This document shows, one piece after another, positions 34,022 to 46,421 of a stretch of DNA of 64,000 nt. The notes beneath the pieces were generated by a model. It had not been told where the DNA came from and ran no database searches. It was given only the letters and a program-made list of their open reading frames with translations. Source of the stretch: Cordia subcordata. Its lineage: Eukaryota; Streptophyta; Magnoliopsida; Boraginales; Cordiaceae. Location: positions 14,383,001-14,447,000 of the forward strand of contig JAPTOF010000006.1 in NCBI GenBank assembly GCA_028554755.1. The letters are read 5' to 3'. The position numbers were made by a program, and so were the translations under genes. How positions within the stretch are numbered: position 1 is the first letter of the stretch; the number at the start of each line of letters is the position of its first letter.

Positions 34022-35508
34022 CTACATATGTCCATTGGGCTATAAAATTAACAAGGCACCTTGAGCTACCTTATTTTCCCACTTCAAAGATAAGTTCATC
34101 ATCAACATTCTAATCCTTTGTAAAAGTACCACATACATAATAACATGATGTTGATGTCTCTCCTCGTATCACACTTCTTTACCATTACCGTCCATTAAAA
34201 GAGAACTAGTTGGCATGTTTGTCCTCACTAGGTTGGACAATACCTATAACACGACCATATCAGAACTACCAAGGTGGGAGTTAGATAGCCTCTTATGGAG
34301 TCAAACTTTGACTCAAGAATTAGGTTCGCTCGTAATCTCTTATTGTTCGTTAAGAGTCCTAATTTATTTAGTGATAGAGTTGTGGGGACAGTGCTTTCGC
34401 CCGAAGTTTATTATACTATAAATGGATTCCCTTTATTAAAAAAAGAAAGAAAGAAAGCACAAAACAAAAAAGGTGAAGTTAGATGGGAAAACCGGGTTTG
34501 TAACTCTGAAGGATATTCTAAATTATGAAGTATATGTACTTTTCGTTTAAGAAATTAACTAGTCCTTTTAATTTATAAAATTTTTATTTATTTAAAATCA
34601 CTCAATCCTTATGAATCTTTTGACATTACTATATTCCAATATGTTCGATAACCACTACTAAAATATTCTAGATCCCATCAAAGCCAGGCTGGCAACAATT
34701 GTTTCCTATCAAGCAAATCAAAAAAAAAGAAAAAAAAATTTTGCTACTTTATTACCTGCATGGAAGGCGAAGAAAACAAAAATTCCATCAAACAAGGTCT
34801 TAGTTTATTCATTTCTTTGGTTGGTTGAAAAACTAAATTGACATTTGTACATTAAAATTAATCATGGCATGTGAATAATTAATTTGTCCAATCATGCTTT
34901 TAAGTATGCTTAGATACAACTCATAAGTCACCTTTCTGATAATGACAACAATTTTAAGTTAGCAGAAAGGTTGTCCCCATTTGCTTTATATGCGTCTTAT
35001 CCTTCACTTTGAGGATAAGAAAACATTTTACCTGCCCAAGAGTTAGTGGGAGGGCAAGAAAAAAAGTAGAAAACTCCAAATGAAGCCCTAACCTGCTAAT
35101 GCATAGTGGGAAATAGACTAATACTCCATTCTGGTTTTGGATTTAGATATATTCGTAACATATATTGATGATGTACGAAATAATAATAATGTTATATAGA
35201 ATAATTAATAGTGCAAATGTTGATATGGATAAAGACCACCACATACAGATGAGAAAAAAGACAAAAAAAATAAAGAAAAGGAAAACTAAATTAACATAAC
35301 ATGAGAGGCTACTTCAGCATTACAAACCTACTTTTGTTCTTGGCTTCTTTTCATTTTCATTGAGCTCTACATCATATTCTAAAACATTATTTAACTTGAG
35401 CGTCGAAACCAATCTCTTACTGGTGGAGTACAATTCTTTTTATAGGTTAGGTTGAGATCATCTATTATAAGGCCTCATTTATCAATAGCTATTTCAAATG
35501 GTATTTGT
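34022..35508. other. Intergenic
   Basis: No gene recognised. 34,215-34,470 is less AT-rich and ends in (GAAA)n-like sequence, which hints at a retroposed fragment, but no target duplication or pol III boxes were found. Confidence 0.35.
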
Positions 35509-35706
35509 GGCTTGTTTGGATTGTTTTTAGCTTCTTTTTAAATAATTTTTGAAAAAAAAAATTGAAAAGTTGAAATTTTGACTTCTGAAAAAAATTGTAT
35601 TTGAATTTTTTTTTCAAAATTTTAACTTTTTTGACAGAAGCCAAGTAAGTATTATAAAAATAATATATTTTTTTTCAAGAGAAGAATACTAATCAAAACA
35701 TGCCCC
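35509..35706. mobile_element. Tourist-like MITE relative (about 198 bp)
   Basis: Left end GGCTTGTTTGGATTGTTTTT and right end ATCAAAACATGCCCC match the terminal pattern of the element at 31,850. The interior shares TTGAAAAGTTGAAATTTTGA-like sequence with its duplicated unit. Here only one unit is present. Confidence 0.55.
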
Positions 35707-36907
35707 TAATATTCTGACTTGCTATTCAATAAAAGATTATTGCATATTAACCTTTACTGTTTCAACAGTCATGCTATGAAGTAGCATTTTGCCTTTTTCT
35801 TTTTCTCTCAATTCTATCCATCCTCTTCTACTTAAAATTGTGTCTTTTTCTCAGTGATCAATCTCTTAAAATTATGTCTTTGTCCCAGTGATCAATCTCC
35901 ATCTCAAAACGTAGTTTTCTCACTCATCACCCCTTTACACACACAAAGCACACACATACACATGTACATATCAGATCTTATTTTTGAGATTCAAATTCTA
36001 TTCTCGCACTTTTTAAAGCAGAATACCTTTTTTTTTTTTTTTGTTCCTTATAAATGTATTATCTCATTTTAATAATAGCAACTATAATTAAAATAATCAT
36101 AATAATAAGATGATTCTCATCTATTTTATGATATTTACATTTATCTACTAAATCAATAACTAATTTTTACCGTAAAATTAAAATATAACAACTATTAACT
36201 CTATTAGTTACTCAGACAATTAATTGTGCCAAAAAGACTCTAAGACCTATCCCAATTTATACCTTATCAATAATAACAAAATAATTTTGATAAGGATAAT
36301 TGGATTGTTCATATACTTTATCATTGATAATGACATGATGCGATTGAGATCTCATTCCGACGTTTTATACGAAAATAAAATAAGTGTACACACTTTATAA
36401 GTGAGTGTTAGAAGTTTGTATAATAACTCGATAGTAGTCTTTTTGGTCCATAAGTTTTACCCTATAATATTTATCTCCTCGAATGAGCTTAGTCATGATT
36501 CTTGGAAACCCTATTTAATGTTAAAAGCTTTACTCAGTAGAAAATAAAGAAAATTATCCGGAGGATTAATCTTAATGGAAGCCAGTTGTAACAAGACATG
36601 CAACCTCACAAATAACCAAAAAGAAAAATCCTTAATTAATCTATTAAAAACACAAGCAACTTTCGGAGCCGTCACTTGCTTTGGTGATATCAAATAAAAT
36701 ATAATTTATTTTGGTGATGGAACTTTAAACCTCGTATGTAGCATTTGAAAGTTGAAAAAAATCGTAAATAAGTTGAAGTGAGACCTCGTCCGTAACATTG
36801 GAAGACAGCCCGCAAGGGTCCAGGAAACGTTGTGGACAAGGGAGCCCAGATGCGGTCCTTCTGTGATTGTGACACACGATACACAATGTTAATGATGACA
36901 TATTCAT
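35707..36907. other. Intergenic
   Basis: AT-rich spacer with no gene recognised. Confidence 0.4.
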
Positions 36908-36916
36908 TTTTAATAG

Positions 36917-37686
36917 GGTTAATTTTTCGATATTTTGTGAAAGTCACATAAAATATTTTATAATTTCAAAATTCGTTGATATCTTTTGTAATTTAGGAAA
37001 CATTGCATATTAATTTTTGTGGTTAATTTTTCTATTAAAATTGATGGATAGTATAGAAAACACACTTATAGTGGATTTTGACTTTTTAATAACGAAAAGA
37101 AACTCAAGTAGATTGGTACAAATTCTCCCTTTTCTTTTAAAAAATGGTGCAAATTTCTTTCTTTGATCTAAACATGGTGTAAATTTCCCCTAATTAACAA
37201 TGGTGCAAATTCCTCCATTTAATTTGAAATAAAGTGCAAATATACCCATAGATGAGTAAAAGATCGAAAACATAATCTCCTAAATTATGTAGATTTCTTA
37301 GTGAAACTAACCCATTATTAAACAATATAAATATATCCAATAATAATTGAATGCATATTAATAAATAAATCCACAAAAGTTAGGAGATATACTCTGTAAT
37401 TTCACCTTATAAGTGGTGTATTTATATTTTATTTTTGAACTAGAACAGTAATCTGCATTGTTTTTAAAATCCAGGGGGTTGTTTTGTACAAATTTATTTG
37501 AGTTTTTCCGTTATTGACAAAAATGCATTGTAAGCACATTTTTAAAAATTCTCCAGTAACTCTAATTGAAAAACTAATAGCATGGGCTAATGTGTAACAC
37601 ACTTGAAACCAAAAGGGGATATCAATAAGTTTATGAAATTTTATGTAACTTTCATGAAACATATAGAGTAACATATATTTTACTAT
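36917..37686. mobile_element. Mutator-type MITE, family copy 3 (770 bp)
   Basis: Terminal inverted repeats are more diverged (left GGTTAATTTTTCGATATTTT; right, in reverse, TAGTAAAATATATGTTACTC). Arms share the ACATAAAAT, AATTTCATAA and TTGATATC blocks with the other copies. Flanks TTTTAATAG (36,908-36,916) and TTCTAATAG (37,687-37,695) match at 8 of 9 positions. Minus ORFs across it are incidental. Confidence 0.75.
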
Positions 37687-37695
37687 TTCTAATAG

Positions 37696-38527
37696 TAAAA
37701 TTTACATATTTTTAGTAATATTTACATTTTTAAATGTTTTAAGGAGATAAAAAGTGGATTCAAAATTTAAAGAGGTATCACCTTATTACTGCTATTTAGC
37801 ATCAGAGGGCAAAATATATGTTACACGTGGCGGGCAATAACACAGATGACTGCTATTTAGCATCAGAGATATCAAAATGTAATCACTGAAAAGTTTTTGG
37901 CATGAGATATCATCAAAATGCACCTCAGTAAAAGCTATCTACTCCATTAAGCTTTCACTAACATTAGAAGGCATCAAACGGCATAAATCTGAACAAAACA
38001 CATTGATAACTATGTGTATACACATAGGTATGTATTTATATGTTGATTGATGTGATTGTGTATGAGCTATATGTGTGTGTGTGTGTGTGAGTGATGGAGG
38101 GGAAGAAGGAGATGGGGAAGAAGAAAGGAATCAAAAAGAGGAAAAGAAGTAAATTTTGGGCATCAAATTAAAGTTTTTACGAATTTCGGGACTAAATTGA
38201 ATTTTTATGAAAACAATAAGTATCAATTTTGGGACTAAATTGAATTCTGTGAAAACAATAAGGACCAATCAGAAAATTAAGGACCCAGTTGAAAATTTTG
38301 ACAAATATTAGAAACTTTAACATAATTAATCTTAAAAGGATCAGTTTCACTTAAAATCCTTACTTTTTCCTAGAAAAAACAGCATATTCATGTTGCTTTA
38401 GTAAAGTTTAGGAAAAATCTTCTAAAAATGTCGACCATAGAAAAATAACTCCACAGAAAATCCGACGTGATAAAAGTATTGTCTTAAGTTAAAAGAGAAA
38501 TGTATATAGTAAGGGACGGAGCTTCCA
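37696..38527. repeat. Intergenic with short direct repeats
   Basis: ACTGCTATTTAGCATCAGAG occurs at 37,788-37,807 and again, perfectly, at 37,849-37,868. Around 38,195-38,280 a second direct repeat, GGGACTAAATTGAATT...GAAAACAATAAG, occurs twice. A (TG) tract lies near 38,070. No gene. Confidence 0.6.
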
Positions 38528-38536
38528 CTACTTAAT

Positions 38537-38863
38537 GAGTAAAATGTATTATATTGTTGTGCTTTATGGAAGTTATATAAAATCTACTGTAATTTCAAAA
38601 CTCATTGATACCTCTATAGTTTAGAAAATGTTACACATTGGCTCTTGCCATTAATAATTCCATTAGAGTTATTAAAAAGTTATAAAATTGGTACAAATTG
38701 ACTTATACCAATTTAACAATTTTCTATTAACTCTAACAGAATTATTAACAGCAAGGGTTAATGTGAAATCTTTTTTAAACCATAGAATAACAGAAAGTTT
38801 TAAAATCATGCACAATTTTATATAACTTTTATAAAATAGAAAAGGATAAAATACATTTTACTC
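38537..38863. mobile_element. Mutator-type MITE, family copy 4 (327-bp hairpin)
   Basis: Almost a pure inverted repeat. The left end is GAGTAAAATGTATTATATTG. The right end in reverse is GAGTAAAATGTATTTTATCC. Perfect 9-bp target duplication CTACTTAAT at 38,528-38,536 and 38,864-38,872. It equals the two arms of copies 1-3 without their core, so it is an internally deleted member. Confidence 0.9.
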
Positions 38864-38872
38864 CTACTTAAT

Positions 38873-39500
38873 TATAACCTGCTTATGAGAATATCATTAC
38901 CCAACAGAAGAATGTTGACGTTGATGTGCAGTACTATCAAAAACGGTCAACTTAAAAATTAAAAAAAAAAAAAAAGAAAAGAAAAAGAGTCTAAAGAAAC
39001 ATCATGACACCTAGTGAAATAAAATCTGATGATAGTATAATTTAGAAAAGATTTAAACATTCCCATTTGTACCCCTCAAACGAGAGACCAAAGAACCAGT
39101 AAGTACCCTTTGCCTTGCAATGTGCGTGCTATTTTATTATATCATACCCGTAGTTCATAATTATTTAATCTCTCTTATTTTTTTACCAAAAAACTTATAC
39201 CTCCTTCATTTAGACAAAATATTACGATCATATTCATTGTCACAACGCATACCATTGAACTTCTCCAGTATACAGGGGACAGTATTCTGTAGGGAAAGCT
39301 GGCAATCACTAATAAATCTTAAAATATTCAATCTTTCGAACCAGAAGATTCATGAATTTAACCTACGTAAGAAATTTACTTAAGATAGACATTTAGAAAT
39401 ATTCTACAAGGGAAAAAAGAAAGAAAAGGAGATATTAAAAAAAAAAGACCAAAAGGAAAAGGAAAAAGGAAAAAGGAAAAAGAAAAAGAGAAAAAAACAA
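38873..39500. other. Intergenic, 3' side of the CID gene
   Basis: No gene recognised. An 87-codon plus ORF at 39,120 resembles nothing known. 39,410-39,500 is A/G-rich. Confidence 0.4.
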
Positions 39501-39956
39501 AGAAAATGAAAAAAGAATAAATAAACAAAAGTAAACATGGGCAAAGTACAGTGAAAGTTTACAAGATTACAATAATTAGCTGTTTCACCTTTTAACATGG
39601 GCAAACTAGTAGTCTCTCCCTTTGTATGCCATCTCCTGCATTGAAAAGAGACCTTTCCTGAGTCTGCAGTGCTGACGAGGAGCAACACCAAATTTTGTTG
39701 CATTAAACTCAGGGGACTTGCAAAATGATTTCTTCCTCATGGAAACAAACAAAAATGCTCGAAAGACTAGCATTATTGAAATAATTCGACTAATAATCTG
39801 TAAGATATATGTATGTCCTTACAGTGGGATAAGTTGGCGTATACAAGAATTTCTCGCGGATGACCAACCATCATCTGTTGTCGATACTGCTTGTCAATGG
39901 TTGCAATTTATAAGGAAACTATTACATGCGATTTTGTAACAAAGTTTGTAGAAGAA
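39500..39956 (-). other. 3' UTR of the CID4-like gene (approximate)
   Basis: Non-coding sequence following the TGA at 39,957-39,959 on the minus strand. The end is a guess; no unambiguous poly(A) signal was chosen. Confidence 0.35.
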
Positions 39957-42900
39957 TCAACACCAGAAGTCAACAACCTGAGGACCATCTGGAGGAAAAT
40001 ATGCCTGCTGTATAACAGGCTGGTGTGCTGAATACGATGGTCCAACCTGTAATTCAGATAGTAATAAGCTAAGCAGAGCGCATGAAAAAAATCAGGAGAA
40101 TTTTCATGATAGGGAATCCAACTCTTGACATTTTCATTTTCTGAATTTCGGGGGCCCTTTTTACCCATTAACTCAATATTTCATTACTGAGAATAAACCC
40201 CTCTTCCACCCCCCGCCCCACAAATATAACCCAATATGAATCAGCAACTGTAAACGACTTCTTACCCCAACACCAACAGGCATGCAATGCATATGTGCAA
40301 CGCCAGCAACATTTGCTGGGTAGTAGAAGGAACCATCAGACACTGGAGAAGCAGGCCTTAAACGTGACTGAGAAGGAACAAAACTCTCTGCATTTGTGTT
40401 CAGCTTGAGTTCCTGAAAGACACACCAGAGGAGTAGAACGAAGAGAAGCAAGAATTTATAAATCAGCTTGAACATAAAAGTAGAAGAGCTTTTGACATGA
40501 AAAAGGAATTAAATAACGAGATCCATGTGTCTTGCTGATTCCCGCCAACCCCGGCCGCCATCTCCCACAGACACATAGGAGGAAGGCAAAAGAAGGGGAA
40601 ACAAAGGAAAAAACAGCTCATTGTTATCTTGACCTTTGCATGCGGGTTCAATTTTGATTTGTCTGAAGATAATGAAACCACCAAAGAACTACTTGATAAT
40701 CCAGGACCAGATAAAGTTGAGACGGCACCTCCGCAATCAGAAGTGGATGATGCAGAAACATTAGATGGTGCTCGAGTATTAGAAGATTGTGCAGTCCCTT
40801 GTGTCTTGGAAGATACCGCACTCTCCGGTTGTTGACTAAAGGATACTGCACTCTCCGGCTGTTGTCCCTTGTGTTCTGCTAACTGGTTCCCTTGAACCCT
40901 AGAATGAAAAGCTTCCAAACAAGATAAAATCCATTTCATTAATAGAAATATCATGAATTCATTATTCGCCAAACAAAATATAATTCCATACGGGGGTCAA
41001 AATAATTCAAGCAGCATGCTATTCCTTAAGGAACTTGATTATCAGGATATCATCAAAACTATCTGAAAAGGAAAAAAGAAGTTTAGCTAACTGTCCAGCA
41101 GGATCGTCAGAGCAAGACTGGTATAGTTCCCTGCTTCTATTCAACCAAGAATTCTGAACTCCTTCCTAGAGACCCAATGGGGAGAAAAATAAAATTGATA
41201 GGAAATCACATTATGTTGATAGATACCAATACATTCTAAGCATAAGGACCAACAAAGGAAAAAAGAAGCCATGGTTTTATATCATTGAACATCCAGGATG
41301 GTACTTCAAAGTACTGCATTCTCCTCATAATCACAAAACATTAATTCTATCACTACGACACATGCAGGAGATCAAATCTCTAGATGGTATAAAAAGTGGG
41401 ACATCTTCAAAGAAGCCTTTCAACTATAAAGAAAAGCAGATCTAGACCAACAAGCATTTTGTAGGAATTAACAATTTAAATACTACCATAGCAAAAGATC
41501 TCAGTGGCAATTGAACCCCTTCGTCAGCCTTCCCACTGCTCGAGTCTGTAATTGACTTGCTAATAACCGAACTGAAGACACCTCCGAATGTTTCGTCATT
41601 GCAAGCATCCAACAATATATCCTCATCGTCATCATAGCCACTGTCATCAACACTTCTAAAGACTGATGAAAGTCTAGTCTCTTCATCAATTTCAAGATTG
41701 TCATAAAGTTGAATTTCCCTTCCCTATTAAAAACAAAATGGTTGATATAAGAAACGGAAAAACAAAAATGAATAAAATAAAACAAAATGTAAGAGGAAAA
41801 TCTTTTACCTCAGCTAGATGAAGATCATTGGTAGCCTCACCTTCAATTTCTCTAGCTATTCTCAGAGCTTTCTTTTCCAACCCTGTCATCTGTGGGCCTT
41901 TCTCCAGTTTTGTCATATACAGTTCCTCATTAAAGGTGCTTTTGACTCCAAATAGAGTTTCATTTACTTCAAATTGATCCCAACCCCTAATGCACATGCA
42001 GGGCAAAACTGCATCATCATATTATGCACATTTCATCCTCTAGAATAGCCAAAAAGAAGGAAAAGAAGGGGACAAAAAAGGGGAAAAAAAAGAGAGAAAA
42101 GAATATAACTTGTCTCCAACAGCCAGATATTGAGATAAAGAAACTCCATTTTATCTATAGGTTACACTCTTTTGAATACCTCACATCCACACCCGAATCA
42201 CTTATCAGGAACCACTGGGGAGAATGGTGGTTGCAGAAGCTTTCACTACGAGAGCCAAAGAGAATATCAAGCTACTCTGCACTACAAGTATATTCACCAA
42301 TCTTTGGCAAACTACCAAGCATCCTTGTGATTAGACTAACACCACAATCAAAGCATATTGCTCCAACAGCTCTCCGTGCAATCTATTGGACTAGTTAACA
42401 GTGATGATTTGCTAGATTCATCTGTCATGATGTAAATAATGTTAGTTCACTCCTAACAGGAAGCTATGGAACTCAAGTTTCATACGCCCCTCTTTTAAAA
42501 GCTTGTCAAGTGGATAAACGCTTCTTCAATGAACATACACTTTGACAATTTAACTACCTATAAGATTGTGGAAAAGGTAACTACACCATCTACAGATTGA
42601 AGAAAATAAACAATGGGACTGCCAGAAACATATCAAGTTCTACTACTACAGATCCAATAAGCACAAATAAATAAAAGAATAAAGCACAAAAGAAGAAAAA
42701 AGAAATAGAAAAAAAAAACAACTTAACTACATATTCCAAGGACCATCAAATATATCGTCCAACTCAGGACATACAGAATCATCACCATCGGGTACCCAGC
42801 GTTCCAACTCTCTCCCCACCGTAACATGCCGAGATTGTGATATGCAAGAATTCATCATAAGCTCATGCTGTTTTCCATGCAGAAGCTCATTCGTTAATGC

Positions 42901-43793
42901 GTAAAGAGTTACAGGAACACCCTGTCCCAGTTGGACAACAAAGCCTACGTTAGTACAAGTATGAATCTCACAAAGTGCCACTAAATTCGACCCCAATGTT
43001 ATAATTGATTATTAGCAATTTGACAACATTTATCAAAAGTGCCACAATAGTCTGACTCTACACCAAATAGCAAAATATCAATCAACTATGAGAAGGGTTT
43101 TCACAAACCACCATAAGTATAAAAGTGCAAAATTGCATGTAATGAATAAACCATTGCTAAGACTTGCACAAGCTCTTTTGCTGGTATGATCAAAGTCCTG
43201 GAAGGGGGATTGTTAACGGGATCTGAATTACTTTTGTACCCTTGAGAACCATCTTTTGTTAAATGAGCCATCTTCAAAATGATTCGTACACCAAGGGGGT
43301 GCAAATGGGCAATTAGTAGTTACAGATACATAGACAAGAAATGCTTATATATAAGGAGATTCAAGAATACCACAACATACCAAAGTCTTTGTCAGTGTTT
43401 GTCGCATGAAATATACTAGTATATATAGATCCATCCAGCACCTGGACTTCCACATGATGTCCAATAAGGCATGTTGTTAGATAAACTAGTCCTTCGCATG
43501 AAGGGCTTTCATGGCCCCCCTCTTTACCTGGAACATTTGGATCAGACTGTAGGACTTGAACCAAAAAGAAAAGGTAAGAGAGAGAGACAGAGAGAGAGAG
43601 GGAGAGACAGACAGACTGACTGACTGACTGATTTTGTAGGTCAGGGCTCTCACCTACACCTGTCAATCTGCTAAAACTTGTTTTTCCCAGTCTGCGACTT
43701 ATTCTCTGATCTAGGCCCAGAATCTCTTTCAATTCCACAGCAGCCAACTCCATTAACAGAAGCCTTGAAGTGCACAATCTGCTGCGGATTCAT
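39957..43793 (-). CDS. CID4: Ataxin-2-like, PABC-interacting protein (CID3/CID4 type), 10 coding exons
   Basis: Ataxin-2-like CID proteins bind the MLLE domain of poly(A)-binding protein in the cytoplasm and act in mRNA control. Exons (minus): 43,793-43,654; 43,527-43,381; 43,285-43,152; 42,921-42,731; 41,986-41,809; 41,723-41,487; 41,165-41,092; 40,898-40,634; 40,412-40,266; 40,046-39,957. Domains with rough residue positions: Lsm/SM-ATX at 60-140 (YLTTCLIGHHVEVQVLDGS, IILKMAHLTKDGS, IIPAKELVQVL), LsmAD at 204-275 (GWDQFEVNETLFGVKSTF, DLHLAE), a Ser/Thr-rich linker, and PAM2 at about 448-467 (KLNPHAK, LNTNAESFVP). Internal phases agree. Two oddities: exon 1 reads through a TAG unless one base is discounted in A5 at 43,681-43,685, and exon 3 lacks an AG acceptor (AC at 43,286-43,287). 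With the shift discounted the total is 1,602 bases. The exon at 41,092 is weakest; symbol by similarity, CID3 equally possible. Confidence 0.88.
43575..43632. repeat. GA/GACT microsatellite in intron 1 of the CID gene
   Basis: (AG)n followed by (GACT)n/(GACA)n tetranucleotides, ending TGACTGACTGACTGA, within the 126-base intron between coding exons 1 and 2. Confidence 0.8.
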
Positions 43794-44960
43794 CTCTTTG
43801 GCTCAGTTTCAGAGAGTATACTGCAACGAAGTACACCATATGAATTTGTTACCTCTTAGGAGGCAAGGAAAGTAAAAAAGCATGTGCCAACATTAAATAC
43901 AGCAAGAGAAAGTTCCATAGAATACCTTATAAACCTTGTAATACTGCAGAAGAAGAAGTTATGTGTACATCATTTGTAAATCTATAAATTTAATAGAGCA
44001 AACTTGCAAGAACAGATTGGGACTGAGAGGTTAAAAGAAATGGAAAGAAAAACTAACACAATTACTTAAATAAATCACATATCAAAGATGTGGTAAAGAC
44101 TAATGCTCGTCAAGAAGCTAGATGAAGTTTGAGGTCCATGAAATGACAATGACGACGATGACGACGACAACAACAATAATAATAATATGCAGGCCATCAC
44201 TTCCATCAATATTTTGCATGGTCCTCCAATGCTACATGCTAAAAGATCATAAATTCAGTTGAGTAAACCAATCTTTTAGTCAAATAACCAACAATAATGA
44301 TAAGCAATAATCTCAAGCAAAGCTGCAGTATCCACGGAGCTGAGTAACATGTCCTCTTGCAGAGGTGCAGAGTGGGCTTGTGGGAGTGACACACTCGAAA
44401 TCACCAGACCATAGGGTACACAACCAACAACAGTTTATCGTGTTCATTAATTAAAATGCACAACAATACTCCTGCTTAAAGGCTATTAACACATCTCTAC
44501 ATGTGAAAGCCAAAATGGGGGGCATTTATCCACTACAAACCCAACAAGATCAAGTTGATAAATGCAGTCCTTTGGTTTCTCTTACATCCAAAATCACACA
44601 ACAATGAAACAGAATAAGATTCCAAGAAAATTATATCAGATCTTGTGAGAGAGAGTAAATTCTATCAAGAGTTGGATCTTAACAAAAAAGAAGGAAAAAA
44701 AAAAATCAGAGTTTACAATTTGACAGACAACATGGTCCACCCTACCTCACTTCATGCTCATAATACGAACCGACTTATCATCATTCTCAATTTGGTAAAG
44801 ATATTTCCTCTCACAAAAGTCAAGCTGGTCTTCCACACAACGGAAGGTTCCTTTAATATACTAACCTAGCCTATTCTTCCTTGACTGCTGTTTCCCCTTG
44901 TTTTATATGCTAGTCATCTAAGTATTTCAGTATTTTTAGATGAGCAGGCAGACAAATTAA

Positions 44961-45060
44961 GAGGGCATTTGGCAGTGTTTATAAACACCCAAAACAAAAA
45001 GCTAAAGCTAGTGAGAGGAGCTTCTTATTTTGCTACTTATAAGCACTGCCAAATACCCTC
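44961..45060. mobile_element. Hairpin MITE in the CID leader intron (100 bp)
   Basis: Left arm GAGGGCATTTGGCAGTGTTT and right arm in reverse GAGGGTATTTGGCAGTGCTT, each followed by ATA. About 20 of the first 22 bases pair. It resembles the hairpin at 31,387 in style. The flanks TAA/TAG suggest a 3-bp TWA-like target, as in Tourist elements. Confidence 0.7.
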
Positions 45061-45204
45061 TAGTGCAACTTGAAATACGATTGCTGGTAACAATTTCTAT
45101 AAACATACACAAGAGTACCAACACAACATTTTGTCCCAAGCATGGACGAGACATAATCAGAGAGATCTCGATATGCATCTTAATCTCTTATTACGCAACT
45201 CTGG

Positions 45205-46330
45205 CATTGTGATCATTATACAAGTGATTAGATATTAGCAGCTTCTAGAATAGTTCAGTCAGTTAGAACATATTCATATAGTCCACTAATATGTATTTGT
45301 TAGTTGTGTCATTTTCCTATCTGTAAATCTCAAGAGATGACAGAAAATCTTCCTCTTCTCTCTTCTAAAATGCTTTTATCTCTATTTACACATGGTATTC
45401 AGATCTAGCTACAAATCCTGACAATTCTTCTTTTTCCGAAGCTCCCATGGATGAATACTTTCATACGCTTCCTCATCCTTTTCTTATCTTTTCTTTTCCT
45501 CCATTAATCTCTTCCTTTTTCTCTTCTAAACCTTCAATTTTACTTCTCCACGGAATCATTCTTCTTCTCACAGATTTCTTCACATCTCTCCTGGGGTTTC
45601 CATCAGGCTTTTGTCCTCCATTAATAAAGCTACAAATGCTCATTCTTCACTTCCCAGCCAATTTTCTTTCATCAATCTGTTGCAAATCTTCTTGCGACAT
45701 CAATTTCCTGTCTTCTCCCAACTTCTCTCCACATTTTCTTCTTATCTCATCTTTTCTCTCTTTAGTCTTTACTGCCATGGCTGCAACTTCAATCCTTTGC
45801 TGCTGCCTCTGAGGAGTTGACTGGATTGAAGCTAATGCTTCAAAATTCCAACAGCATGATCCAGCTGAAACTTGATAACACAATTATGCTCTTTGGAAAT
45901 CAAAAATGGAGATTATTTTTCAACACTATAAGGTGTTTGATATGTGTCTGGAGCAGTTCCGTATCCTTTACAGCACATTCTTGACTCCTCTGGCTCTAAT
46001 AAGATCTTAAAATCCTGAATTTACCAAATAGCAAGCCCAAGATAATATCACCTCACGCCTTTTCTCATTACCAGAATTACCCCCTCTGTGTTACCACAAG
46101 TTGTTCATCTTTAGTCTGCTTCTGCTATTTGGTCACTCAAAGTTCCACGTTCAGTTCTCTTAGTTGGTCTCATGCTTATCAGCTGAAAATGAGATTGTGC
46201 GCTCTGTCCAAAGGCACTGGCTTTGCTACCGATCTTGTCATCTAACTTTGCTCTACAAAGTTATACGGGAGGGAAACTGGTCCATGTCAATATCACCCTC
46301 CAGCAGGCTCACCTTTATAAAGGACTGGAC
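45205..46330 (+). pseudogene. copia 5' fragment: partial LTR, primer site, gag
   Basis: TGGTATTCAGATC at 45,393 resembles the tRNA-Met primer site after an LTR-like stretch. On the plus strand near 45,800-46,000 a gag start is readable: LQNSNSMIQLKLDN, then in a shifted frame KMEIIFQHYKVFDMCLEQF, typical of UBN2-type copia Gag. No pol follows. A 121-codon plus ORF at 45,447 lies in the leader and is low-complexity hydrophobic. The fragment lies in the CID leader intron, antisense to that gene. Confidence 0.6.
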
Positions 46331-46374
46331 TTTTTTTTTTTTGCGTCTGTAAGTGTGTGCATGCATGTCTGAGT

Positions 46375-46421
46375 GAGTGTGTGTGTGCGTGTGAGTGAGA
46401 GAGAGAGAGAGGGAGAGAGAT
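46375..46421. repeat. (TG)n(AG)n microsatellite
   Basis: Alternating GTGTGTG then GAGAGAGAGAG tract directly after the copia fragment. Confidence 0.8.

Noticed and set aside
34215..34528. Less AT-rich stretch ending in (GAAA)n, considered as a second SINE
   Set aside because: No A or B box and no flanking target duplication could be found.
36690..37674. Several 60-85-codon minus ORFs
   Set aside because: They lie in or across a Mutator-type MITE, are not kept among family copies and have no motifs.
39404..39703. 99-codon minus ORF with a Phe-rich tail
   Set aside because: The tail is a translated A/G-rich low-complexity tract and the ORF falls in the presumed 3' UTR of the CID gene.
45447..45812. 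121-codon plus ORF rich in Leu, Phe and Ser
   Set aside because: It lies in the leader/gag region of a copia fragment, is low-complexity and hydrophobic from TC-rich DNA, and matches no family. The gag frame is a different one.
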